Position numbers and translations under genes: made by a program. From Parachlorella kessleri (Eukaryota; Chlorophyta; Trebouxiophyceae; Chlorellales; Chlorellaceae): 54,657 nt of DNA. The stretch covers positions 1 to 54,657 of the forward strand of contig BBXU01002955.1 in NCBI GenBank assembly GCA_001598975.1, given 5' to 3'. Position 1 is the first letter of the stretch, and each line of letters starts with the position of its first letter. Shown piece by piece: positions 23,195-36,300 of the stretch. The notes below the pieces were generated by a model, which was not told the origin of the DNA, did not search any database, and worked only from the letters and a program-made list of their open reading frames with translations.

Positions 23195-25279
23195 ATGGCG
23201 ACGGCCACCGTTGCCCAGTTTGAGACAGGCCACGGTGACATGGTGCACTCAGCAGAGTTTGATTACTACGGCAAACGCCTAGCAACCAGCAGCAGCGACC
23301 GCAGCATCAAGCTTTTTGATGTTTCGGGCGAGCAGATCACCCACCTGGCAGACCTGAGCGGGCACGAGGGCCCTGTTTGGCAGGCAGTGTGGGCACACCC
23401 AAAGTTTGGCAGCCTGCTGGCGTCCTGCTCCTTCGATAATCGCATCATTATTTGGAAGGAGACCTCTGACAACGTTTGGAGTCAGGTAACTATAGATAGT
23501 CAGGTAACTATGGATCGCCGGGCTGTCTGCTTGCCAGGGTAAGCATTCTGTGGAGGACTCTTCCTAATTCTGCCTCTTTGGGGTTGGCTGTGGCCACACC
23601 TGCGCTTGCCTGATGCCCTTGTGAGAGGCTTGTGTGCCTAGCGACCTATCTGTGAGGCTTGTTTGCTGCCCTGCAGATATACCAGTCCTCAGTACACACC
23701 TCTTCAGTAAACAGCATAGCGTGGGCGCCCTACGAGCTGGGCCTCATCCTTGCAGCAGCCTCCTCTGACGGCAGCGTGTCAGTGCACACGTATCAGCCAG
23801 ATGGCACATGGCACGCTGACAAGGTGGGAGGGCCAGCAGGGAGTCCTTCAGCGGTGCAGTGTGGTTCCCGTCTCTGGAAAGCCTGCGTGTGGAGTATCTG
23901 GAGGTTGAGCCTCCCTTCCAACTGGGTGCGGGCTCACAAAGCCAGTGTGTCATACGTGTATGTCGTGCTACAGCCTTGCTGTGTGTAAGTTTGCATAGCT
24001 TACTAGTATCCAGGGCCAGGTGACCGTTCTTCTGTGTGATTGAGAAGGCGTCGCTGCTGAAGTGAAACGCGCAGACTTCACGCAGCTGCGCGCCTTACAT
24101 AAAGCGGGCTGCACTGACAGCCCTGGGGTAAAGTCTGAAGCGCCCGCGCTTTCTGGTGCCGCAATGTGAGTGCAGATAGAGGGTGCGCACCCTATTGGCT
24201 GCACAGCAGTGTCATGGTCGCCCGCAGCTCCCAAGGGGTCGCTGGTGTCGAGCAAGGCGCCTGGGCAGCCTGTGCGGCGGCTGGCGAGCGGCGGCTGCGA
24301 CAACACAGCCAAGGTAGTACAGTTGGAATGAGTGTGCAGGCTACCGTTTCTAGCAATTCGGTTTTGAAAATCTTGTCCCAGCTGGTAATGGTCGGCAAGG
24401 TTTTTGGTGGAGACGCGTATCTCCAGACAAGCTGTCGAGTAATGCAGAAGGCAGGTTAAGTGGCGAAGCCTGGGACATACAAAGTGCAGCTGCTTGCCTG
24501 GCCGGCCGGCATGCTACAGAACAGCTGCAGCTGCCTTGGTAGGGACCTAGGCCGCCTCCTTAAGGCGAGTCAGGCGACCAAGGTAAATAGGCCTGCTTTA
24601 CAGGTCTGGGTGTATAATGAGGAGCAGCGGGCGTGGCAGCAAGACGGCCCCACGTTGGCAGCGCATGCGGACTGGGTGCGGGACGTGGCATGGGCACCCA
24701 ACTTTGGCCTGCCGGCCAACACAATTGCCACAGCGGGGCAGGACGGCAAGGTGTTCATCTGGAACGAGCGGCAGGAAGGTGCGTGGCTGCCCTTCCACCA
24801 TCAAATGCTGTCACGCTGTCTATCTGTCCTGGCGGCAACATTATGCGGTGCAGGTCTGACAACTGTGCTTGTGTTCTGTCTAACTGGACACCCCATCTTG
24901 CCCCTCTCCTCACATTTTCACCCCCCCCGCCACTGCCCTGATGCCGTATCACTCTGGTAATCCACACATCATCCCTGACACTGGGGCTGGAACCCCGTCC
25001 TAGGCGGGTGACTTTGGAGACACCGTGCAGGCCTGAACTCATGATTATTGCACTTCTTGGCTTCCCTGCACCAACGGCAATCCTGAGGCAAGCAGGGCAC
25101 GGCACCCTATTGGGTTTGCAGGTGGCTGGGACCCCGTGCTGCTGCATGACTTCAAGCAGGCGGTGTGGCGGCTCAGCTGGTCAGTCAGCGGCAACCTGCT
25201 GTCCGTGTCTGACGCCTCCAACGCTGTCAGCTTGTGGAAGGAGGCGGTGGATGGCAAGTGGCAGCAGCTGGCACAGTAG
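23195..25279 (+). CDS. SEC13: SEC13, WD40 beta-propeller of the COPII coat and nuclear pore
   Basis: SEC13 pairs with SEC31 in the outer COPII vesicle coat and also sits in the nuclear-pore Y complex. Exons 23195-23485, 23677-23823, 24176-24313, 24604-24778 and 25122-25279 join in phase to 302 residues, a normal SEC13 length. Landmarks: [20 protein letters not shown] at the start, [63 protein letters not shown], a [14 protein letters not shown] exon ending [34 protein letters not shown], and [19 protein letters not shown] near the end. These are six WD-type blades in the expected order. The ATG at 23195 matches the family start; an in-frame upstream ATG at 23063 would add an atypical leader. 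Intron 1 has a tandemly duplicated donor (see findings). The gene is divergent from mL46. Confidence 0.97.
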
Positions 25280-25873
25280 GAAGGGGCGCTTCGAGGCAAA
25301 AGCTGCTGCAGCAGCAGCCAGCCGCTGTAAGCTTGGCAGTGCGTTGAACCGTGGTGGCGTTTGGTGTTGGGCTCATTCATTGCGACACGGTGTGCAAGGA
25401 GGTTGTATGGCAAGTCATGGCGGCTAGCATGGTTGGGATCCAGCTGCTGCTGACTTTTGCTGGCTCCACCCTGGTGAGACAAAATATAAGGCTACACGTG
25501 TGATACAAGCCTGCTGCAGCAGTGACACTAACACCAAGGTGCAAAAAAACTGGGTGGCAGCAAGCGTAACTCATCATGGAACTCATACAACTGCCCTTTT
25601 CTCTCTGACTCTTGGCACCCGTTCAAGTTCTGCACTTTCACAAATGCGTTGGTGTACTTGTTCTCAGTTACTGAGAGTGGGATCGTCAAGTTTCGTAGAG
25701 ATAGTTGAAAACAATAGAAAGCAGTGAGGACGTGAGTGGACAAACTGACAACAGGGAAATGGGGTATATTGGAGGCCAACCTAGCAAATATCCTGCACGA
25801 AAGCACTAGTAAGCCGCCAAATATCATATATGGGCTTCTCAGTAGTGAAAGGAACAAGCCCCATAAAGCCACA
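25280..25873. other. Convergent 3' region (SEC13 / GH5), no gene seen
   Basis: Both flanking genes end into this stretch. I see no coding sequence with family character. It should hold the two 3' untranslated regions. From about 25480 to 25860 it is notably AT-richer than the coding parts of the window. Confidence 0.55.
25326..25330 (+). promoter_or_regulatory. Putative polyadenylation signal TGTAA for SEC13
   Basis: TGTAA starts 47 bases after the SEC13 stop codon, a suitable place for the green-algal polyadenylation signal. The support is position plus the short motif. Confidence 0.45.
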
Positions 25874-28800
25874 CTACCCTTGTGCCACGCCGTCAGGCTG
25901 CACTCTTCCTAAATTTTCAACCTGCTCTGCGTCGGCCGCCATCCCCTCGACAATCCGCAGCATGCTTGTGCTGTTGTAGGTCCTTGCTCGGCCATCCAAC
26001 GCAGAGTACAGGTATGCGTACCGCTTCTTCATATCTTCATAGCAGGCTGACACGGCCTCCTGCCGCCGGAAGGACTTCTGCAGCGGGGCAGGCGTGCTGT
26101 GCATGCTTTGATTTAGAAGAACCACCGATAGACGTGCCCCAAGGGAGACCTGGGTGACGCAGGTATATCTGGTGAATCTGGGCCAGAACGACTTTATCTC
26201 CTGAATCAGTGGCGAGTTCCTGAATCATGGCATGTATCCCTTGCACGCCGTCCTGCCAGACTCAGGTTGACTACACCCCCCACAGATGTACTCCCGGCTA
26301 CCAACAACTTATACCTTGCACCCAGCAGTCACAGCTCACCCACTGGTTCCTACCCTTGAGCATATGCCACAATGATGGCTGATGTCCATGGATGGATGTC
26401 ACCCCATTACCACACCTGCATGTCTTGGACGGCAGCCAGCCACTGCTTCTCAGCCTCGGGCATGCTGAGCCTGGCCCTTGCCACGTCGTCATCAGGCGCT
26501 GGCAGGGGGAGCGAGCCGTCCAGGTAGAGACCGTTGCCATCCCAGTCCACGTGCTCCCCCACCGTCGCCCCCCAGAACATGGTGCCTGCAGGAGATAATT
26601 ACAATACATTACATATCACACATTTTTCGTCCACGGAGCCAGCAGAACTCATGGGACGGACACTTGCATCAAGTGATGGTGGGCGCTGCTCAGCCGGGGC
26701 AGGGCAGGGCAGGTGTGCCAAGTTGCATCAACCCCAGCCATATCAGCAGGGCAGGCGGGCAGTGCGGCGCAAACCTGGGCTGCTGGGACCAGAGCATCAA
26801 GGCTGACCTTGGCAAGCACTGATGTCCCTGCTCAACCCCTGCTTGCACGCCTCTGACACAGCCAGCTTTGCTGACCCCAAAGATTGCACCATAGACCACA
26901 ATGAAGAATCTCCCAAGGCGGGGACACTTGCCTGCGGCAGCTGAGGCCGCATGCCTGTCCCTTGCCCTCCGGACAGTGCTGCGCACGAGGTCAAAGACGG
27001 CATTCTTCTCACTCTCTATGAATGGCTGCTGGAACTCCTCCAACACAAACGGCTTGCTGCTGGCGTTCACGTGGCTCTCTATCCAGGGCACAAACCTGCA
27101 GACACCAGCAGTGTTCCAATTGTGCTACAGCTCGCCCAAGGTTGACAAATTACGTATGTGTCCCCTCTCGGGTGCGGAGACATGCGAAGGCACCCAGGCA
27201 CTCCGCAGCACTGTGGCCAGCCAGCCAGCCAGCCATGCATGATGTAGGTTAGCAAGGTTTTATCGCATGTACAGCCTCTTAGGAGCATAACATAACCGCA
27301 CACAGACCGAAGCAGACAAGAGCCCCTACCCACCACCTCATGGAGCACTCAAAGCCACATGTCGTCTTGGTGGCCTCATCCCAGCTGCCACGCATGGTTT
27401 GGTACATGTGCGCTGTGTTGAAGTCTATATGGGGCAGGGCTGCTACTTGTGACCAGCTGGCGCCCTCGCACAGCACCCAGGCGCCAGGGTTGGCCTTGAG
27501 AAGCCTGCATGCATGGACGGGGCAGCAGGTGTAAGGAATGGCAGACAGGAGAGTGAAAGCAAGTGGGAAGCGAGGTTTGAGGTGGGCCAGCAGATGCAAG
27601 GATGGCATGCTAAAACAAAACAACAGAAAGTTCAAGCGCAATTAGGGGGACAAAAGCGCATTCACTCTGGTCATGAGTGCTGAGCAACGCCATCATAGAT
27701 GCAGTGGAGCTCACTCACTCATCGCTGTCGGTCTCCCCAAAGTACCCTTCCAGCCCTACTGACACCAGGTGGTTGGGGTCGACGCACTTCATGAAGTCTG
27801 ACATCTCGGCTGCCCAGCTCGCAATGACCTCTGACTGCGTGCTGCCAGGGCAGGCGGGACATCTGCGAAGGAATATGGTGTTGATGGTTATGGCCCGCTG
27901 AAGCCTCGAAGACAACTGCTACCGTGCATTGGCTCATGCACAACCCAAGCAGCAGGCTGGAGAGGGGGAAAGGGCAGGGCATGCCTCCCACGCCTGGTAC
28001 AACAAACCCGGGGCGCACAGCAGTTGCGGTCGATTAAGCACCGGCGCCAACCCTGTGGCCCAAACACCAGTCACAAACACACATGACCATGCAGATAAAG
28101 CATGAAAGCTGGCTCACCTGGGCTCTTGGCGAGCTCCCACTCTTCTGTATAGATAGATACAACAAATTACAGAACATATAGACATACAAGTGAGATGGCG
28201 GTCCCACCTGGGCTCATTAATGAGCTCCCACCCAAGCACAGCAGGGTCGTCGCGGTAGGCCCGCCCTGTGATGGAGTTGACCCGGGTCGCCATGCGGCAC
28301 ATGTTGGCCTTGAACAGCAGCTTGGCCCGCTCGCCGGTGTAGAAGTCCAGCACGGTGGTGCCTGCACGAGCGGGCATTTGGACTTGCAACTACACACCTT
28401 CCACACTTGCCGCTGGTATGCCTAACGGTACGCTGGGTTTACAGCGTTTGCCTGCAAGAGCGGGGGAGGTTGGCCCCACGGGACAGTGGGGCGTGGTGAT
28501 GGATGGCATCCAGGCTGGCAGGCAAGTGAAGCAGGCCAGAAGGAGAAGGGGCCCCCAGCTCAGGTTATCCTGCAGAAGATACCGGCCGCAAATTAGGCGT
28601 CAACCAGCCTGCCTGCCTGCCTGCCTGCCTGCCTGTGCACATGTGGAGCCAGAGGAGCCAGCCAGCCGGCATGCCTGCGGCTCCACATGCCTGCCACTGT
28701 TCGCACTGCAGAGCAGCCGCAGGCTTGCTCCCAGGCTCGCTCGCACCTGAGAGGTTGTAGCTGCCCAGCACCCACTGGAGGTATGGCTCAATGCCGGACT

Positions 28801-30091
28801 GGCCCTCGCCAAACTGGCTATGGTAGTCAGACAAGGTGAGAATCACTTTGATTCCATGCTGTGCTGCTGTGTGGAGCACCAAATCGAAACCCTGCACGGC
28901 ACGGCTGGGTAGGCGCTTACCCAGCCGTCCAAGGAGGAGGCCGGTAGGCATTCACGAGCAACCCGGACAGCACAGCATGGACTGCATCTGCCAACCCTCC
29001 AAACCACAGACACTGGCCTGGGCCCTTGTGTAAGACGATGCTTAGGGGTGGTGCTGGGAATCCTGGCAGGGGGGTTGTGCCACTGCTCATGTCCCAAGGG
29101 GACCTCCCGAGGGATTTCACCCACACCTTCCAGGCAGTCTCGTTGTAGCGCCCAGGCTCCTGCTGCAGCACGACTCGTGGCCACTCACCCCACCGCCGCA
29201 GCGTGGGAGGCAGCACATCCCAGCCGTCAGCGTGGGCCCACACCCTTGCCACCTGCAGGCCCAACCCTGGGCCACATCACCAAAAGAACGCATGAAGGCC
29301 ATCCGATGAGAATGAACGTATGAAAAGCATGCAGCTGGTGTTTCTGTGCAAAACGCAATGCCATGTTCCCTCCCGGCGCCCTTGGCAGGGGGGCCTGACA
29401 CGCGATCCCTCTCAGCAACAGTGGCATGCAGGTTTGGGGATGTCAGCAGGCAAGGAAATTGGCACACGCAACTAAGGGGGACCCTGGGCAATCAACCTTG
29501 AGCCGAGGCAAATAGCAGTCCCAAGTCATCTAGCAGCTTGGTTTGATTGCTTGCGGCCCATGCGAGCGCCTGCTGGGCATTGAACCCTGTGAAGTAGAAT
29601 GGCTGCCCGTCCAGCAGAAATTGAGAGCCTGCTGCCTCCACAAAACCCTCGCCATGCTGGGGCTGCTTCCAGCCTACAGCAGTTAAGGCCACCAGTTGGG
29701 GCGACAAGGTGGGGTGACAAGGTCGGTATGCAAGCAGCATAGCCATGCTCTTCCAAAGCCAGTAATGCTCCTCCCTCGGTATCTTCAAGCAATCAGCAAG
29801 CCACCAGTGATTGCAGCTTAGAAGCCACCTGCCTTCAGCTGCGCTCTGAACACAGTCGCAGAGGTCTTGGGCTATGGCTTCATAATCCAGTGGGGCAAAA
29901 GTGTATTGCTCTCCCCATGGCAGCTGCTCAAGGACGGTGTGATTGCGCTGCGCTGACCACTCCTTCAAGGGGAGCTCGTCAAGCCGAGGGCAGAGCCGGC
30001 AGCCTTCGGATGGTGAAGCTCGACTTGATGGAAGCAGTGATAAAGCCAGCAGTGATACAGCCAGGAGAGCGAAGGGGTGTTGAGTGGGCAT
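25874..30091 (-). CDS. Secreted GH5 endo-beta-1,4-mannanase-like glycoside hydrolase
   Basis: Predicted to cleave beta-1,4-mannan or a related backbone outside the cell or in the wall. The ATG at 30091 opens a clear signal peptide (MPTQHPFALLAVSLLALSLL, then SSRASPS). Exon 1 (30091-29497) contains FLLDGQPFYFTGFNAQQALA; exon 2 begins at 29266 and gives LQVARVWAHADGWDVLPP, the usual GH5_7 beginning. Later blocks, approximate unless stated: 28895-28747 (GIKVILTLSDYHSQFGEGQS), 28361-28208 (LDFYTGERAKLLFK, then GWELINEPR with the acid/base Glu), 27865-27715 (EVIASWAAEMSDFMKCVDPN), 27505-27352 (HIDFNTAHMYQT), 27100-26935 (KPFVLEEFQQP with the candidate nucleophile Glu), 26588-26417 (TMFWGATVGEHVDWDGNGLY) and about 26080-25874 (C-terminal helical part, stop 25874-25876). 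Both catalytic glutamates are present. Substrate is inferred from family only. It lies in tandem with the exostosin-like gene on the same strand. Confidence 0.9.
28607..28634. repeat. (GCCT)7 microsatellite
   Basis: Seven perfect tetranucleotide units lie inside an intron of the GH5 gene. It is probably length-polymorphic, and no function is seen. Confidence 0.9.
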
Positions 30092-30389
30092 GACAAGGTT
30101 GAGGTAGTTAGGAAAATGGGGTACTACCACTAGTGATGGGGTCACCCTATCCCCCCTACACGGTCAAAGGTGTGCACTGAAGGTCCACGAAACATTGTCC
30201 CTGGGCCCAACCGGGTGTTCACCGACCACAACACCCTCCCGCCACATTTGACCGGGATGCGGGGGTCATGCGGGTTCATGCAGCCGAATGCATGGGCCGC
30301 ACTTCCTATACCTGCAGGTTATGCACGCTTCCAACGCCCTCACCCCACCGGTGTCCTATCTCAGCACAAAAGTCTATGTGCATATGCAT
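30092..30389. promoter_or_regulatory. Spacer between tandem minus-strand genes (GT47 to GH5)
   Basis: About 300 bp lie between the exostosin-like stop and the GH5 start codon, on the same strand. It must hold the 3' end of the upstream gene and the promoter or leader of the GH5 gene. No specific element was recognised. Confidence 0.4.
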
Positions 30390-33300
30390 CTAGACCACAG
30401 TAGCGCCCTCGGTACCACCATGCTGAGGAAGCATGCGAGTGAACAACCACTGCATAAGCGTTGTCAGCGCATCATCTTGTGCTGGGTCTTCCGGCGGCTT
30501 TGGGGGTGGCAATGGTCTGTCTTTGCTAGCTTCTGCCCCGCTTACAGCAGCCCACTGCTGTCGCCGCTGCCGCAACTCCCTAACTCTGCCCTGGAAGGGG
30601 CGGTAAGAGCCATAGAAGTACCTGGAAGGCAGAATAGTAAGAAGTCCCCTTCTGAGGTCCAGTTGCAGGCGGGACTAACACAGCATGAAGCGTAGCAAGG
30701 GTACCTAATCACAGTACAAGGCCGCACTGTCTGGGAAAGGTATCAAGCATGCGCAACAGGCAACGACTCGTACCTGCGGCAACAAGACCTTGGCTGGCCC
30801 ACATTGTCAACATTCACCAATCAGCTCCATTTGTGGGGACTGACACCAAACTGGCAAAGAACGGGAGTGGACCCACGCCGTAGAGACTCACCACCACCCC
30901 CTTACTTGTGCCACACCCGCCACAGAGCCGCCTGCATCTCCTGGATCCGCTCCCGCGGCACTGCCTTGAGTATCTCCGGCAGCCGCCCCATATCTGCCTG
31001 GGCCACTCTCAAGGAGAAGGCGGAGACATCCAGCAAACTGGAAAGCTCCATCTCCACTTGGTCTTGGATCACAACTGGGATGCAGCTGCATGGGGAAAAG
31101 GCAGGCGGGAGGCAAGGTTGTAGTGGCAGGCGCTAAGTCTCGCACTCCGCTTGAGCTAGCAAAGGGGAGCATAAGGCAACGAGGCGGCATGGCAAAGGGT
31201 GTCTTCCACGCAAGTTGCAAGTTGCCACGCCGACCTAGAGCAGCTAGCAGAAAAGGCTCGGTCAGCCAAGCATGGTTGAATTAGCCAACGGCGCTCCTCC
31301 AGAAAAGAAGGAATGAAGAAATGACAAGGATAAAATATTCTCTCACCCGTGAAGCACGGCATCAGTGAAGCGCGAGCTCCATCCATCCCCTGCACACGCA
31401 TTGGCTTGCGTGGACCGCCTTCAGTTTCACATCCAATTAACCTGTCTTCCGCTGCAAAAGCCTGCCTCCCACACCAAGTCAAGCAGAGCAGCTTGGCAGC
31501 CTGTGACCATCACTTACTGGTCCAGGTAACCAGCCAGCGTTTCCGGGCACCCGAGGCCATCTCATACCCCACCTCACCCCAAGAAAGCAAAAGAGCGACA
31601 GACCCACCCATGAGTGCCAGGCAGAAGACAGAGGAGGCCATCAGCACCGAGTAGTTGCGCCCAGCAAAGCCGGGCGGTTCACCATGCTCAGTTATGAAGA
31701 TTTTGTGGGCTTCCCACCAGCCCTGCTCCGCTGCAGCAGCAAAGACAGATGGAGAGCTCAGGCAACGGAGCAGGGCAGCCAGCTAGTTGGTCATACTCTT
31801 CATGCGTGGATGCAAGCAGCCGTCCCTACAGGCAATGATCTGGCAAGGCAGGACCTCGCCAATAGAACCCTAGTGGAAGAATGGTGCCCCTGTCAGAAGT
31901 AAAGTTCACGGCATAGCACACGCATCGACCCTTGCCGCTCTCTCCCATCCCGGCATCTACATATAATGCTGCCCCTCTCACCCTGCCAACTCTGCCAGCC
32001 TGGCTATGCCAGTGGCCTTGCTACCCGCCGCTCTACAGAACAGTTTGGCGACTCCCACCATCCGGTGCCCAACATACCTGCTGTCCTGGCCAGAAACTGC
32101 CGCGTGCCCCGACTGAATGCTGGGTTGTCTGTCTGCAGCCTGCCCCGGAAGAACGCCAGAATGCTGCGATCGCGGGGGGCGGCGCCAAGGAAGGGAGATG
32201 CCTGGAAACGTCCCGGGGAGCTGAACATAGGCAGCACCACATCCTGCAGTGGAATTGAGCTTGTTTCTCTTCCCAGGAGTGCTATCTGGAGAACTTTCTT
32301 GCGCCACGGGTATCGAGCGCCCCGTCCGCTGCCCTCTTATTGTGTTAACACATGATTGATGTCAAGCAGAGTTCTTATCTTCACCCACAGCATGTAGCTT
32401 CGGTGAGCTGCATCAAGAAGCACACGACAGGGGTGAGTGAGGACCGTGCAAAGTACTTGTAGGATAGACCACAAACCCTTAGCCGACTTTCACGTGCAGT
32501 CCTACTGTCTCCCTGACAAAAAGTATGGATACACTTGCCTTTCTAGGGTCATAGCATGGGTAGTGACCCAGCTTGCCCACATGCCCTTCCGGCTGCCACA
32601 CAGGGTGGCTCGAGTCAGCGGTGTAGCTGCATACAGGGTGGAGGTGGTGGGAGTGGGGTGGCAATCAGCTGTAAGACAGCTGGCAGTTCTAAGCCACGTC
32701 AGCCTCCCATGCGTGAGACGTATAGCTATCTTGCCCCGGCAAGGGTGACCCTATTCCGTGGGCGGCAAGCATAGCAATCAGATGCCAGCCAGGTTCTTTC
32801 AGGCCAACCCTTGGACCAGAGGCTGGGCGGCATGGCATCACCTCTAGACCAAACCCTAAGTCCGCAGGTGAAGTTTGCAAGCCCGGGAGCTCCTCGCCCT
32901 CACTCACTTATCGGGCCAGTAGCCAGTGCCTGAGATGTGGTCAAGGTCTGTGCGGCCCCAGTAGGAGAGGATGATGGCTGGGCGAAGCATAGCAGGCACC
33001 CAGCAGGAACCCTCGTCATGAGTCACCAGCTGCATTGAGGCATCGGCATTTTGTGTCTCTTGGCAGCTCACTACAGCGTATGACAACGACCGTTTGCAAA
33101 TGCTCAGGATGACATGTGTGTGCCCCGATGTGCACCTAGCTGTCTTTCTGCCGCAATGCGCGCAAGTATGGCCTTGCGTCAGCAGTCTCTGATGCACAGT
33201 GCACACGTCCCAGTTATCCCTCACAGACTCTCATGCAGGCTGCACCATCCAGCTATACAAAGTGTCAAAGTTGGCGGCAGAGCAACTGACAGGTACCCTA

Positions 33301-36300
33301 CCAGTATGTGGTCGCGACCCCCCTTCCTGTCCCAGTAGGGGTGGTGCGCCCGCACCCAGTGGAACACCTCTATCAGCATGTTGGCGGCAGCGTGGGTCCT
33401 CCAGGCGACCGGGCCGCTGCAAAGAACCAGCGCGAATGATGAGCATCCTAAGGTCGCAGCAGGGCAGCAGCACCGGTAGCAACCACAGCTGGTCACAGGA
33501 TAGTTGAGCACCAGGAGGCTGTCTGGATGCACTTTCCAGGGCACCCACCCACTCTTGCAAGCACAGGGTAGAGGTGCATGCACAGGATGGAGGGCCGCCA
33601 CGGCACCAAGCCATGGCAACAAGCGTGCAGAACTCACGTGCTATGCATGACATCCAGCCGCGCTGACTGGCCAGCAACCTTGCCTGTGGAAGTAAGGGAA
33701 GTCCGCTGCCCCAAGCACCGGGAAGATAAAGCAGGAAGTGTAGACAGGCAAGTAGAACAAGTCGGCTTCCTGCGGGCAAGGAGAGCTGGCAGCAAATGTA
33801 ACCTGTCCTCTAGCCCTTTTTATTTGCTTCGAGCTGGCCCTGGAGGCAGGCATCCTGGCGACAGGAGAGCAGGCCGAAGATGCTGCAGGGTATCATTTGG
33901 ATCACTCCATATTATATGAGTTCGTGTGCAGCTGTTTACAGTGAAGTAGCCAGCCAGGCCGACACAAGAACTACAGTAAATGACACAGTTAGCTGTGTCT
34001 ACGGAGGTTTCCCAGCACATGTGCTACTCTGAACATGGAGTGCGATGCTCGCATTGCCATGTAGGAGTGGCTCCCGCGTCCCAAGCAGCCACACCAAGAC
34101 CGCTGCTCGTGAGACACAGCACCAATCAGAGCACGACATATGCCACCCACCTCTGGGTCCAGCGTGCGGTGCTCACTTTGCAGGAGCATCTCATGCAGGG
34201 CGGTCTCTGCCCCATAGAGCCACCCATCATTGAAGTATGTGGAGTTTTGTTCGTCAAACAGGCGGTGAGTGCAGGTGCCCTTGTCCCAACGGTACTGCAC
34301 ATATGGAATTATCAGGAATGAATTTTAATGTGTCTTCAGTGAAGCTCTCGCAATGCAGACTCCCACATGCATAATTTCGCGAAACATGGAGCTCAATGCA
34401 CTGCAAGAAGTAGAAGGGGCGGCAAACTGTCTGTGCGCACTCTCAAGTCATGCAGATTGGAAAGGGCAGCACCAACAGCCAGCAACCACAGCCGCAGCTT
34501 CCACCAAGTCCACAGTGAAACCACCTGCCCTTGCCTGGAGCATGACTTGGTTGTAGAGGGCAGGCAGCTCATAGACATATATGAGTGGACGCAGGCGAGC
34601 CTTTCTGCCTGATACCTCGGCCGCGGGCGTGTGCACATGCTGTGCTAACCAGGGCCGTGACTCAGAAAGCCCTGCAGGGGGCAGCATATGGCAAGACTCG
34701 AACCACACACCCGCATGGCCGGAACGGCACAGCAACCGGCGCTTGTGCTAAGGTGGCAAGACTGCCGAGTCAACAGGATGGGTGGACGGTAGGAGTCTTC
34801 CAGGTTGGAGGTAAAGAATTAGCTGCCATCCGAGGCTGTCCAACAAGAAACACGCTTGACTTCCACCAGCGCACTACCCTCACCTGGACCAGGCGTCAAA
34901 GTGCTGTTGGCTGCTTCACTGTAGGCGCAGTCCTGCCCAAACCACCCAGGGTGGCATTTGCAAAAGCCATGCCGGCACTCCCCCCGGCCTGCAGGCCAGC
35001 TTCAAGTAGGTGACAACCGTGATTTTCCATGGGGTCAGGCTTCATATCCTTAAACTACAGTCAGAAAAGATCCGTAACTCCAGGCCAAAGTTAGTGATGG
35101 CTGACGCACTATGCGACGTGCTTGGCCGGACTGGTTACGAGCACATGCTGAAAACTAGCTGGGGCTGCCTGACCGGAAGAAAGGGGTCAACCCAAAGCCG
35201 ACCACTAAGGTAAGCCAACCCAAATCGTTTTTGCCAAACTCCCACTTGTGTGGAAGTTGTGACCATAATGGCGGTTCTAAGCAAGGAGATGTAGCCACCC
35301 ACCACTGCATTGATTGATGCAGAACTGTTCGAAGTGTGTCTCGCAGAAGGGTCCTCCTAGCCCATCCTGCACAAGAATGCAGCAGAGACAGCAACACAGG
35401 TAGGTAGGACTGCATGCTTTATTGCAAGGCCATGAGATGCACCGGAGTGGGGTACTGCACACCAGCGAAAGTGAGAGCAAGGCCACAACATGGTTCTAAG
35501 TGCAAGCGGCATGCTGGGCTTGTTGTGGCTTGATAAGCTCCCTGCGAGGACGCGTCCCCTCAAGGGAATAAAACTGAACTTCCGCCCTACGTGGGCACCT
35601 TTCGGGGCAAAGCAAAGTCCCTGCAAGCTAGCATGGGCCGGGCAGCAGGCCACCAACCTGGAAGCATTCGCAGGTCGAGGCAGGCTCGTCAGCATCACAC
35701 CACCCCTTTCCAGGACCAAACAAATCGCCAGGATCCGTCTCGCCAAAAGGGGTGGGGTTGCCGTGCTCGTCCTGCATGGTGTGCGCTGCAGCAGCGATCA
35801 ACTGAGATGGCATGATGCGAGGAGTGCTCCTTGCTATATGTGACCAGCGTGGAAGCGATCAGTATGTTTGCTACGCCGCATGTGTGCCGCATCACAGAAA
35901 CAGCACCGGCAAGGCACCTTTCTGCCCCAACACATGATCAGCACTGCCAAGGCACCTTGTTGGGCTGGCATGTGGGGGGCAACGGCCGGCCCCAGCGCTT
36001 TGGTGGCGTGCCTGCATGCATTCATGCCTTGACTTTCAGCTGGCCTGCACCACCTTATAGGCAGTAAGCAGGGAGAGCGGCGAGAGGACAAGTGCCGCAA
36101 GATCAATCAGGCTGGCCAAGTCTCAACATAAGCTTCGCCCCCAAGTACTCTGCAGGTACAAACAAGCACACGGCACTGCCCAAAACCAGTACTACCAGCA
36201 ACAATAGCAGGCCCGCAATAGAACATACACGAATGTCAGCGATCCGACCTGGGGGGTCTGTGAGATCGGCAGGCACCCTGCTGTGCGCAAGCTTTGAGGG

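Noticed and set aside
28112..28140. Micro-exon in the GH5 gene from the duplicated exon end
   Set aside because: Phase allows it, but skipping it gives NEPR followed directly by CPACPGSTQSEVIA, which fits the family better. It is reported as a duplication instead.
34660..34760. tRNA-like box B (GGTTCGAGTC) on the minus strand with a possible D arm
   Set aside because: The T stem does not pair, the anticodon stem has a mismatch, no acceptor stem forms, and the segment overlaps an exostosin exon region.
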